Of a stretch of DNA of 64,000 nt, positions 11,701 to 23,400 are shown in pieces; within the stretch, counting starts at the first letter, position 1; the number at the start of each line of letters is the position of its first letter. The DNA comes from Apiospora phragmitis (Eukaryota > Ascomycota > Sordariomycetes > Amphisphaeriales > Apiosporaceae): assembly GCA_038363925.1 (NCBI GenBank), contig JAQQWL010000009.1:3455215-3519214 (forward strand), given 5' to 3'. Both the position numbers and the translations under genes were made by a program. The notes under the pieces are model-generated. The model searched no databases. It was not told where the DNA came from and saw only the letters and a program-made list of their open reading frames with translations.

Positions 11701-14527
11701 ACTAGAGATAGGCTTACCGTTTTACATACGGTAAAATTACGAGATACCCTTTAAAGAAGGAAAGTAACCTTAGTTTATATTAATATATAAGTTTAATTAG
11801 GAGTATAAAGAAGTATTTAAAGAGTATATTATTAAAAATCTCGAAAAGGGAGTTATATAACTATCTACTTTATTAGCAGGACACCCTATCCTTTTCGTTT
11901 TCCGGAAGAGTAAGGACGGGACGAAGAAATAAAGACTATACGTCGATTACCGAAAGCTTAACGAAATCACTATTAAAAACTGATACCTACTCCCTTTAAT
12001 TAGTAACCTACGTAATAAACTTTATAAGGTAGTAATTTTTACGGTACTCGACCTACTTAATATATATAACCTGATCCGTATTAAGGAAAGAAAAGAGTAG
12101 AAAACCGCATTCCGTATTAAATACGGATATTTCGAATATTAAGTTACGCCGTTCGGATTTATAAACCTATTGATAAGCTTTTAAAGTATAATTAATTACG
12201 TATTACGCGAATATCTCGATAAATTCGTAGTAATTTACCTCGATAATATCTTAATCTATTTTAAAAATAAGGAATAATATAAAGAGCACGTTAAGCTCGT
12301 ACTTTAAAAGTTTTAAAACGCTAACCTTTTAATTAACCCCGAAAAAAGCGAGTTTTATTAAAAGTCCGTTACCTTTATAAGATACGTAGTATTCCCGGGA
12401 GAAATCCGAATAAAAACTTCGAAAATATTAATAGTAAGAGAATAGCCGAGGCCTATAAACGCTATAAAAGTTAAATCTTTCTTAAGATTAATTAATTATT
12501 ATTAGATTTTTATCCCCCGGATTTAATAAAATAGCGACACCCTTTACGTACCTAACACGAAAAGACGAACTATTTAAATAAATAAAAACGAAAGAATCGG
12601 CCTTCTAAACTATTAAGGAAAGAATCCTTAACGAATTAATACTTCGCGTAATAAATTTTAATAAACCTTTTAAAATAGAGACCGACGTATCGAACTATGC
12701 GATCGGAGGGTAATTTAGTTAACGGGACGATAACGGAAAATCGCACCTAGTAGTATTTTTCTCGAAAAAGCTAAACGGACTAGAGCTTAACTATTAGATT
12801 TACAATAAGGAATTAATAGCCATTATTAAAACATTTAAAGAATAGAGATATTATTTAAGCGGTACGGTAAAATTAGTAAAAATCTATACCGATTATAAGA
12901 ACCTTATAACGTTTATTACTAATAAAGAGTTAAATAAGAAATAAATATAATGGTTAAAATTCTTATTAGAATTTAACTTCGTTATTATTTACCGTAAAAG
13001 TAGCGACAACGGTAAGGCCGATACTTTGAGCCGACGACCAGATTATTAGTAAAACGTGCCACTAGAGATATATACGATCTTAATATATAATAAAAACGGA
13101 AACCTTATACCGTTACGATATATACAGGCTACCCACGAGGTACACTTCTACAAAAAATGGATCGAGAAGTTCAAAGGATGCACTGGAACCTTAGACTTCG
13201 TAAATTAGGCTAAGAACGGGCTTAACACTAGGAACGGACTTATATACCGTTACGATAAGATTTATATCCCTAAGCGGTACTAAGATAAGTTTATTAAAGG
13301 ATTTTACGCGCACCTCGCGTATAGATATTAAAGGATCTTTAAAACCTGGAAGAGAATTACTAAGTAATTCGATTACGAGAACCTCAAGGGTAAAGTCGCG
13401 TAAATAATTAATAACTACGACTTTTATAATAAAGCCAAGGCCGCACGACACTAACCGTATAAAGAATTATAACCCATACCACCGCTAGATAGGGCTTAAA
13501 AAACGATCGCACTAGATTTTATTATTAAATTACTATTATTAAAGGAACTATTAACTAAGGTTAAGTATAATAGCGTACTAGTTATTATTAATAAATTTAT
13601 AAAGTATACCTACTTCTTATTTTATAAAGAAGTAAGCGATATAAATAATTTAGTATATACTTTCCTTAAAATAATCGTTAATTAATACGGGTTATTAGAA
13701 ACGATTATCTCCGATCGAAACAAGTTATTTACTACTAAATTCTAGAAATCCTTTATAGCTTAATTAAGAGTTAAACATAAGTTGTCTATAGCGTACTATC
13801 TATAAACCGATAGATAAACCGAGCGTATAAACTAAACGTTTAAGTAATACTTATAATACTATATTAATTACGAGTAAAATAATTAGGTACGATTATTACT
13901 TATAGCACAGTTCGCTTATAATAGCGCGGATAACGAAGCTATACACATATTACCCTTTAAAGCTAACTACGGTTTCGAATTAGATATTACCCGACCCTAA
14001 ATAAAAGGAGTTAGTACTAATAGCGATTATTTAAGTCGAAAAATTAAAAGAACTCTAAATATTATTATAAAAAGACCTTACCTTTTTTTAAGAACGAATA
14101 AAGGAATACGTAAACTAAAAAAGAATAAAGGGACCTATCTTTAAAGAGGGAAGAAAAGTTTACCTCCTCTAACGAAATATTAAAACTAAACGACCAAGCG
14201 ATAAACTAGATTTTAAAAAGATCGGACTATTTAAAATCGTAAAAATTATTTTAAAAACTAATTATCGATTATTACTACTTCAAATAATACGGATACACCT
14301 TATATTTTATATCTTATTACTCGAACTAGCCCCCGAAAACACGAAAATTAATATATAACTAAAAATCGAAATAGATTAATACGAGTACGAAATTAAGGAA
14401 ATTATTAATAAACGGAAAAAAAGACGAGGCTTTTAATACCTCGTTTAATAAAAAGAATACTTATTAAAAAATAATACCCAGGAACTTAAGAAATACTTAG
14501 AGAACGCCGCTAAGGAGCTTCGGGAGT

Positions 14528-14935
14528 TTAAAGTAAAGACGGGAGCGAAAAGTCGATATCCGTCCCGAACCAGTTAACCACCTCGAAGGCACCAAAGCTA
14601 TAAACGTCCGCCACGGCCTCAGACTCCGCGCGCTCCCGCGTCTCCAACTCGTCCAAAGAACGAAAGCCACGCTTCGCCATCTCAGCGCCGCGAGTCACCA
14701 AGGACTCCCGCTGAACCCGGATCCGCTCCAGACGGAGGAAAGCCTCTTAGGCGTCACGATGAGCTCGCTCTAGAGCCTCGCTAGCTTGACGAAGCGAGTC
14801 ACTGGCTTCCCGCTCCGCAGCACGGAGGCGACGAGACTCGTTCACGATGCGAGAAACAGCCGACACCGACGTCCCCGAACTATCGCAGGACACCCCAAGG
14901 CGAACGCACTCACGGCAACGACCTGAACCCTCCAT
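14528..14935 (-). pseudogene. Antisense accessory ORF of E2 (CxxC...C motif plus coiled coil)
   Basis: A minus-strand frame inside a plus-strand element, between integrase and the 3' LTR. It starts at a genuine ATG (14933-14935) and encodes 135 residues with a single stop (TAA at codon 63, probably from CAA). The N-terminus reads GRCRECVRLGVSCDSS, a C-x2-C-x6-C pattern; then comes an Arg/Glu/Ala-rich, probably helical region (RRLRAAEREASDSLRQASE), then KRGFRSLDELETRERAE. Upstream in frame, Tyr codons may be mutated Cys. The surrounding 380 bp are much less RIP-mutated than neighbouring pol. It is similar to the E4 antisense frame (RGLRSLNELKEQERRE). The function is unknown. Confidence 0.65.
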
Positions 14936-15195
14936 TATCTTATACGCCCATTTTCGGGACGAATATAAGGAACAGGGTATAACCTTAACGCTAAACTCGT
15001 TAATAAGCGTAATAAGGTTATAATACTATTCGGTTTTTTTCGATTTTAAATAATAAAAAGATTTCTTAATATAATTAAATACTATAATAAGTAATATATT
15101 ATAATAAAAATAAAAGGAAAAGATTTATTAAAACTTTAACGAAACGAAAAAACTAAGGTACTTATAAAAACTGGCGCTTTAAAAATAAAATAATT

Positions 15196-15212
15196 AAAAA
15201 GGGGAGAATAAT
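15196..15212 (+). other. Polypurine tract of E2
   Basis: The purine run AAAAAGGGGAGAATAA directly precedes the 3' LTR, the expected position of the plus-strand primer. E4 has the equivalent AAAAAAAGGAGGATAA just before 26801. Confidence 0.65.
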
Positions 15213-15867
15213 ATTATAACCTAGCCTAATTATACGGCTTAAACTTATAAATTAACCGGCACGGAATTATAATAACCCGACCAGGCTACGATATTATTAA
15301 CGTTAATAAAAACCGCTAGCTATACTAATATAACCTCACCTATACCCCGCGACTAATTACCGCCCCGCGCGAAAACACCACGATCAGCAACGGGACGGAT
15401 AAGTACTTAAAGGAAGAAAAAGTATAACTAATCACACGGGTCACGTAACGGCTCACAAAATTACTACCTAAAAAAAAAAAAAGCTACTAAGCTAGTAAGC
15501 CCGGGAGGCTTAGGGGATTATCGACTAAGCCAAGGATAAACTACTAAGCCAGGAGGAATTAATAAAGAAAGGATTAAATATATAACTACGAACGTTCCTT
15601 ATATATTTTATATAAATACTCTTTATTTTAATAATTAATTTAAGTATTAATTTAACTTATTAATAAGGTATATACTTTAACGACTCTATTAAAAATACCT
15701 TTAAATTAACGCACCTTAATTACCTTTTATTCTTACGGCTATTACGTATTATATCGATAAGAGCGGACTTCTATCGCATATTTAGATACTCTCTCGTATT
15801 ACTAAATATAAACCCTTCGGTACGTCTTACCAGGTTTCCCTTTAGACCCCTAATAGCGTTCGTTATA
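15213..15867 (+). repeat. 3' LTR of E2
   Basis: It has the same length (655 bp) as the 5' LTR. It starts TATTATAACC and ends GCGTTCGTTATA. It is followed by the TSD TTACT. Confidence 0.9.
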
Positions 15868-16013
15868 TTACTTTCGTTTTTATAGCTATTATATATTATA
15901 TCGGTAAAAGCGAACTTTTATTACACGTTTAAATACTTTCTTATATTATTAAATATAAACCCTAGTACGCCTTATTAAGTTTCTTTTAAAATCTAGATAG
16001 CGTTCGTTATATT
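15868..16013 (+). repeat. Right part of the E3 5' LTR
   Basis: It resumes the LTR exactly where 8130 stopped (shared TTACT) and ends GCGTTCGTTATA, directly followed by the E3 leader and gag. Confidence 0.82.
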
Positions 16014-17644
16014 TTAATTACTTTTATTCTTACGAGTTATTACTTAAACCTTTAAATAATAGCACCTATAAAAACCATATCTGCGCCTAGACTTAATAAC
16101 ACCCCTCGCCACGAGAAGGCCCCTGCCACCACTATAAGCACCCCTTAGCGAGATCCCGCTATAGAGGTGAATAGCGACGATAGCGACAATGGCCCTACCC
16201 GATAAGCGTTAGCTAAATAAATTAAGAAATTTAAACAAGAGAGCGCTAATTATTAACACTATTATATTAAGTTCGAAAAAAAACGTAACGAACTCCTAAC
16301 TAAGAACACCCTAGGATAAATACTAGATATCGACGAGCTATGCGAGGAAGTACGCCTCCTCCGTACCGCCGCCAATATTATCCAAACCCCCGTTACTCTT
16401 AAGGGAGGCATAAAGATTAATACCTTAGCAGCTTTCGACGGGATAAATAAAAATCTTTGAAAATTCCTTATTTAAGTTAAAGCTTATTAATAATTTTATA
16501 AAAGAATATTCTAAAACGCTACTTAGCGAGCTATTTACGCCGCTTTATTTTTTAAAAGTAAAGTACTCGCTTAATTTAAACCTTACTTAAACGAATTAAT
16601 AAAGAATAATTAATAAATTAAGTTATACCGCGTAAAGGTATAACGAATTTTCGAAAGTTACGATAATTTTAAATAAGCTTTTAAGTTACTTTTTTAAAAC
16701 CCCGACGAGAAGCGACAGGTAGAAAGAGAATTGGAAACTTTTAAGTAGAAAAGATTAGCCGCCTTTTATACCGCCGAATTCCGACGTATTATAGCTCGAC
16801 TAAACTATACCGAAGCTACGAAGGTCATAATATACTACCGAAAACTAAAGGAAAACGTTAAGGACGAACTCAGCTGGCTTAATACCCCTAATAATTTCCT
16901 TTCGTATATAGAGCTCACTATTAAGATCGACACCCGTATATACGAACGCCGCCGTAAAAAGTAGGGCGGACAATAACGGTGAACTAGTCGAGTCTAAACT
17001 AATACAGAACGATTACGTTATTATAATAACACGCCGCTAAAGAATAGTATAACGTATAGCTATTATAACGGACCTATAAATCTCGACGCCACTAAACACG
17101 ATAAGCACGATAGAAAATAGAACGTTACCTGCTATAACTATTAAAAATAGGGATATTTCGCCTGAAACTATCGATCCCTAAAGAAGGACTTCCGAAGAGT
17201 TTTAGACGAACGATAAGTCAATGCTACTAATAATCGATTAACCCCTATAGCTATTAAAAGGAGCAGCGTTAACAGCACGCTAAACGTGCCCCACGGTAGC
17301 CTGTCCTAGACAGCTTATTATAATAATAGTTACTACGACCACTTAATAAATAAGGAAGGGACGAGATAGTTCTTTAAAGCCCTTAGACGGCAAGGTACTA
17401 CGCGTACCCTCGCGATAGTACGACGATAACTTAACTAGGATAAAGAAAGTAACAAGGATAACAGCGGAAATAAAGACTTAAAAAACCGCCTAGTCCGTAA
17501 TAAATAACGACTAGACAACCCTAAACGGCTTATCGGGTTACCGGCGCTAGAACTCGCTATAAAAATAGCGAAGCCCCGAAACCTAGATACCGACGGATAA
17601 CTAGCGATCCTAAAAGTTATACTTTTTAAATCACGAAAGCTGCG
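16014..17644 (+). pseudogene. E3 gag region, broken
   Basis: The sequence corresponds to E2 8786-10350. It holds the gag core and the knuckle region near 17130-17175, with scattered stops. It ends at CTGCG, the target duplicated by the solo LTR. Confidence 0.75.
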
Positions 17645-18264
17645 TGTAACGAACGCTATCAGGGGTCTAAATGGAAACCTGGTAAGACGTACCGAAGGGT
17701 TTATATTTGGCAATACGAGAGAGTATCTGAACGTGCGATAGAAGTCCGCTTCTATCGATATAATATGCAATAGCCGTAGGAACAAAAGGTGACTAAGGTG
17801 CGTTAACTTAAGGGTATTTATAATAGAGTCGTTAAGGCTGTTTGCCTCACTAATAGGTTAGATTAATACTTAGATTAATCATTGAAGTAAAGAGTGTCTA
17901 TATGAAATACATAGGAAACGTTCGTGGTTATATATCCAATTCCTTCTTCACTGATTCCCTTGGATCTCGTGGATCTGCCCCGATCCTCCAGATCCGACGC
18001 GGGATCTTAGGATCTGTCCCAGATCCCCAGATCCGTCACGTGACCTCCGCCCTTGGTTTTCCTTTGCGAGGATGTTCATCCGCCCCATGGCCGTCCGAGG
18101 CGGCACCGTGTCGGGCGGCGGTCGGTCGCGGAGTGTAGGTGAGTTCATGTTGGCGTAACTAGCAGTCTTGTCGGTGTTGGTGGTATCGTAGCCTGGTCGG
18201 GATATGGTAGTTCCGTGCCGATGAATTGTGGGCCTGGGCCGCATAATTAGGCTAGGTCGTAACA
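17645..18264 (-). repeat. Solo LTR of the E1 family, barely RIP-mutated, with TSD
   Basis: A 620-bp LTR, TGTAACGAACG to GGTCGTAACA, with both TG...CA ends intact. It is flanked by a perfect 5-bp duplication CTGCG (17640-17644 and 18265-18269). Its body is rich in CA and TG, unlike the element on either side. Such a structure arises when the LTRs of a full element recombine. The short open frames seen within it are incidental. Confidence 0.93.
17955..18045. promoter_or_regulatory. GATC-rich U3 cassette and GTCACGTGAC palindrome in the solo LTR
   Basis: About eight GATC words occur within roughly 75 bp, directly beside the 10-bp palindrome GTCACGTGAC, which holds a CACGTG E-box. The same cassette is present, mutated, in both E1 LTRs (about 587-655 and 7618-7688). 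It occupies the U3 position, upstream (in element sense) of a TATA-like stretch, so a promoter or enhancer role is plausible but inferred. Confidence 0.55.
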
Positions 18265-19756
18265 CTGCGGTAAGTACTTATTATATATAAATTCGAATAA
18301 AAGGTAAAGGAAAACTACGCTATCGGCAACGATTTTAGAATTTCGTTAATACACGATAATTACTTCTTACTCGCTTAAATCGGCTGTATCCACAATAGTT
18401 ATACCGAGTACCTAATAGAGAAGCTCGAGGAATAATTCTTTAAAAGGATTAATAAGCACTTAATTAAGTAATTACACCTCGACCACCTTATTAGGAAGGT
18501 TAAAACGACTATACCCGATCCCCGTCGAGCCTACTTATTAATTAAAAAGACCCTATAATAATCCCGAGAATATTACCTAGAAGGGCAGGATTAAGAGAAC
18601 TACACTAATAATAAATACTTATAGCACGTATAGGAGAAGTTACGAGCCTACCGAACGTTTAAGGAAAGCGCGCAGTGCTCCTAAGATACCCAAGACTCTC
18701 AAGTTAAGGGACCTACTATAACAATAGAATCCCAGATACCGCCATTACCGTACGACCACGAGACACTGTACGCATAAATCCGTTACTATTAACGAATAAC
18801 CGACGAACGAAACCTATTATAACGGTTGGGAAACGACTTCCGCCGGTTATAAAAAGACGACACCCGACGGGATACGATAGATCCCTGTATCTAATAACGG
18901 ATAACCAGGATATCCACGACCATATCGTATTAATGGTCGAAATAAAAGGAGTTACCATCCGAGCGCTGCTAGATAGCGGAGCGTAAGGTAATTACATTTT
19001 ACCACGAATCATTAATAGCCTAGCTTTGAAATAGCAGGAGAAAGACGCCCTATATTAATTTAAGACCGTCGATAGAGGATTTATAACGTATGACGGTGGA
19101 GATATACGAAAGAAAATCGCGAACCTTTTAATTAATATTAAAAGACGTTATAAACGAATTACTTATAACATTATAGACGTTATAGGATACGATATAATTT
19201 TAAAAATACCTTAATTACGAGTAAATAATTCTAAAGTTAATTAAAGAAAATAGGCTAATTTTAATAAGATATATTAAAAAGAGGTTTAATTAATAAGTAG
19301 CGGTTTAAAAAGCGACCCTTTAATAAACTTGAAGTTTTTAAAGTATATATTATTATTAAGGAGCTTAAGCCGAAGGTTACAACGATTATATTAAAAAAGT
19401 ACCGGCAGTTCGAAACCTTTTTTAATAAGAAATTAAAAAACGGGTTACCGCTTTATCCACGGTAAGATTATAAAATACCGCTAAAAGAAGGGAAAAGAAC
19501 CTCCTTTTATACCGATTTATAAACTAAACTAGGAATACAAAGAAGCCCTAAAAGAGTATATTACGGAGAACTTCGAGAAAAGAGTTATATAACTATCTAC
19601 GTCGCCAGCAGGTTTCCCCATACTTTTCGTTCCGAAAAAAAGCAAGGACGGGAAACCTAAGTGGCGTATATATATCGATTACCGGAAGCTTAACGAAATC
19701 ACCATTAAAAACCGGTACCCCTTACCTTTAATTAATAATTTATAAAATAAGCTGCT
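18265..19756 (+). pseudogene. E3 end of gag, protease and N-terminal RT
   Basis: It contains the protease motif RALLDSGA near 18960-18985 followed by a stop. It then runs into RT with the segment [13 protein letters not shown] near 19660-19700, and is cut by E4 at 19756 inside RT. It is less mutated than the same part of E4. Confidence 0.78.
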
Positions 19757-20428
19757 TATTACGACCCGACCTAACCATGCGGCCAAGAACCCCACTTACT
19801 GGCACGGAACTATAATACCCCGGCTAGGCTACGATACCATAATTATAAACCGTACCGCCAATTATATTAATATAAATCTAGACCTACCCCAATAACGAAT
19901 AACGACACCACCACCTCGCCCGGCGGTAGGACGAATACGCTTAAAAGCGACGGCGATAGTTACCGGATCACGTAATATAACGAACGCTTAGGTAAGATCA
20001 CTAAGCAGCGCAAAGTATAATTAAAAGGGATTATTAAGTAGCGTAAAATATAATTAAAAAAGATTATTAAATAATAACGATTAATAAAAAAGGGATTAAA
20101 TATATAACTATAAACGTTTTTTATATATTTTATATAAATACTTTTTATTTTAATAATTAATTTAAGTATTAATCTTAATTTATTAATAAGGTATATTACT
20201 TTAATAACTTTATTATAAATACCTTTACGTTTTATATTTAATTACGATTAAATTACGGTTATTATTTATTATATTAATAAATATTTATTTATTATATATT
20301 TAAATATTTATTTATTATATATTTAAATATTTATTTATTATATATTTAAATATTTTCTCGTATTATTAATATAAATCCTCGTATATTTTATTAAAGTTTT
20401 TATTAAACCTCTAATAGCGTTCGTTATA
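19757..20428 (+). repeat. 5' LTR of E4
   Basis: The LTR is 672 bp, starting TATTACGACC and ending GCGTTCGTTATA. It is 46 bp longer than its partner because of two extra copies of a 23-bp unit. Its U3 cassette (about 19975-20090) repeats a motif built on ACTAAGTAGCGTAAA. Confidence 0.9.
20281..20349. repeat. Three perfect 23-bp tandem units in the E4 5' LTR
   Basis: The units at 20281-20303, 20304-20326 and 20327-20349 are identical and start ATATTTATTTATTATATA. The 3' LTR has a single copy, and 2 x 23 bp accounts exactly for the 672 versus 626 bp length difference. Confidence 0.92.
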
Positions 20429-23400
20429 TTTTAATTACTTTTATTTTTATAAGTTATTATTTAAACCATTATATAATAACCTTATAAGAAACATATTTAT
20501 TTTAAAGAGTAACGCCCCTCGTTACGGCAAGGACGTTACCCGACCTGCCTCTAGTATAGAGGTCGAAGATAATAGTAATAAAGATATCCTTATTAACCTA
20601 AGCGAACTAATTAAGTAGTTTAAGTAATTTTAATAAATGAACGCTAACTATTAGTACTATTATACCAAGTTCGAAAAGGAGCGCGACGCGCTCCGGGCTT
20701 AAGCAGCTTTTAAATAAACGATAAATAATATCGACGAGCTTCGCAAAAAGGTTCAACTCCTACGAACTGCTGTTAATATTATTAAAACCCCCGTCGCACC
20801 TAAGGAAAGGGTCAAGATTAGCGTACCAATATTATTCGATAGGATAAGCGGGAATTTTTAAAAATTCCTTATCCAGGTTAAAGCTTATTAACGATTTTAT
20901 AAAAGGATATTTAAAAACTTAATTTAAAAAGTTATTTATACGGCCTCCTTTTTTTAAAAAAAAGCCCTTTTATAATTCGAACCTTATTTAAATAAACTCG
21001 TAAAACATAACTAATAAATCGAATTATACCGTATCGAGACCTAACAAATTTTCGATAATTACGACGGCTTTAAGGACGCTTTTAAATTACTTTTCTAAAA
21101 TCCCGACGAAAAACGATAAGCCGAAAAGGAACTCGAGCATTTTAAGTAAAAAGGATCCGTAATAACGTATATCGTAAAGTTTTAACGTATTATAATTCGT
21201 TTAAATTATACCGAAACTATTAAAATTATAATATATTATTAAGGATTTAAAAAGGAAATTAAGGATAAGCTTAATTAATTAAACGCCCCGATTACTTTCC
21301 TCGTATATATAAAACTTATTATTAAAATCGATACGCGCTTATATAAATAACGCCGCGAGAAGTAAGGCGGATAACCCCGATAAAGCGAACGAATTAAAAC
21401 TAATATAAAATAATTACGTTAATAAGTTAATATTTAAATTAAAGTAATTATTATATATAAATATTATAATAAACTTATAAACCTCGATATTATTAAATAT
21501 AATAAAAATAATAAAAAATAAAACATTATTTATTATAATTATTAAAAAAAAGGACACTATATTAAAAAATATTAAAAACTAAAAAAGTACTTTAATATAT
21601 TTTAAAAGGACGATAAATTAATATTATTAAGAGTAAAGCTATTTTTATAACGGCTATTAAAAAAATAACGTTAGCGACACGTTAAACGTACTTTACGGTA
21701 ACCTATCCTAAATAACTTATTATAATAACGGATATAATATATACTTAGCGGATAAGGAAAGTACCGGATAGTTTTTAAAGGCTTTAAAAGTTAAGAAAAA
21801 CTACGACCGGGCCCTCGTAATAATTAGCCGAGAACTTACGTTTATATATACTTTAAAGACCGACGATTCTAATAACGACGAAAAAACGGTTAAATAAGGA
21901 TAGTAAACCGATAACCCTTAACGGTTAATCAGGATGCCTATAAACGAGCTCGTAAATAAGATCGCTAAGTTAAAGGATCTAAGAGTTAACGAATAGCTAA
22001 CTATCCCGGGTATTCCTTATTTTAATTCGAAATACTTACGTTAAATATTTATTACGGCTAGGTTTATTTAAAGAATTATTAATAATTACGTTATAAATAA
22101 TAACCCCCGTATTATTTTTATAAATAAAATATATTTTACCTTTTTATAGATTTCGTATATATACGATACTTATATAGAACACCTCGCGAAGAAACTCAAG
22201 AACGAGTAGTTTCCCCGATAGATTAATAAACGAGCTATTACACGACCATACCCGGACCACGTAATCGGGAAGGTTAAAACAACGATCCCGGACGGACGTC
22301 GAGCGTACCTATTAATACAAGAAGACCCACGGTAGCCACGACAATGCCACCTGGAAGGACGGGCTTGGAGGGAGTGCCTCGATGCCTCGAGCACGCCTGG
22401 GAAAAATCGCGGGCTTACAGACGCCTGAAGCAAAGTGCTCAATACTTCCAGGATGCATAAGCTTACGCTCGGCAAGGGAACCCCCTTGGCCCGACTAGGA
22501 GCACCAGCAGAGCCCAACGAACCCAACAAACCTTCGAATCCCCGGACGAACCAGAATCCCAGGTACTGGGGCCAGCACTACACACGGGAAGAGGATTCGA
22601 TACACCTCCCCCGGCATACTAAAAAGCGCCCTATAGAGAAAGAAAAAGATAGCGACGACAGGAGGATCGATCGTAAGAATTTATTACCCACGTAGAACCA
22701 TACCGGTCGGGAAATAGACACCGCCGACTATAAAGGGACAACACTAGGCGGGACTAGAACGGTCTCTATACCAGACCTTAAATAACCAAGGCTTTTATAA
22801 ATATATTATATTAATAATAAACGTAAAAAGAGTTTATATTAAAGCGTTACTTAATAATAGAGCGTAAAAAAACTATATATTATTACGAATCGTTAATAAA
22901 CTCTAATTAAATTAAATGGAAAAAGACGCCCTATACCGATTTAAAACTATTAATAAAGGACTTATAACTTATAATAATAGAGAAGTATAAAAAAAAGTCG
23001 CGAACTTTTCGGTTAATATTAAAAAACGTTACGAACGAATTACATATAATATTACGGACGTTATAAAATACGATATAATTTTAAGGATACTTTAATTACG
23101 GGTAAATAATCCCGGAATTAATTAAAAAATAGGTTAATTTTAATAAAATATATTAAAAAAAGGTTTAATTAATAAATAACGGTTTTAAAAATAACTTTTT
23201 AATAAACTTAAAGTATTTAAAATATATATTATTATTAAAAAACTTAAGCCGAGCGTTATAATAACTATATTAAAAAAGTATCGGTAATTTATAAACCTTT
23301 TTAATAAAAAATTAAAAACGGGTTTACTACTTTATATATAATAAAATTATAAAATACCTTTTAAAAAAAGGAAAAAACTACCCTTTATATTTATATATAA

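Larger units (their letters stand above)
8131..15867 (+). mobile_element. E2: full-length Ty3/gypsy LTR retrotransposon, RIP-inactivated
   Basis: The element is 7,737 bp with two 655-bp LTRs and a perfect 5-bp TSD, TTACT, at 8126-8130 and 15868-15872. It inserted into the E3 LTR. In order it has gag (about 8880-9960) ending in a knuckle whose Cys and His codons now read Tyr (9901-9952), protease with ALLDSGA (about 11228-11255), RT with YLDN in place of YLDD (about 12235-12250), RNase H ETDVSNYAIGG (about 12670-12705) and integrase (about 13300-14200). Pol is full of stops. Patches near 10,020-10,460 and 14,560-14,940 retain CA/TG and are far less mutated. Confidence 0.92.

Noticed and set aside
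13191..13451. Open frame on the minus strand inside E2, and similar ones at 2724-2912 and 28586-28900
   Set aside because: They are mirror or shadow frames of the gypsy integrase region; the same text recurs in every copy and the coding sense is the other strand or frame.
17902..18265. Overlapping open frames on both strands within 17902-18265
   Set aside because: They lie wholly within the solo LTR, which is non-coding; they are open only because RIP has spared it.
22170..22695. Open frames on both strands in E4 (and 35722-36250 in E5)
   Set aside because: They coincide with the less mutated gag-protease linker of gypsy elements; the true frame is a third one and continues on both sides.
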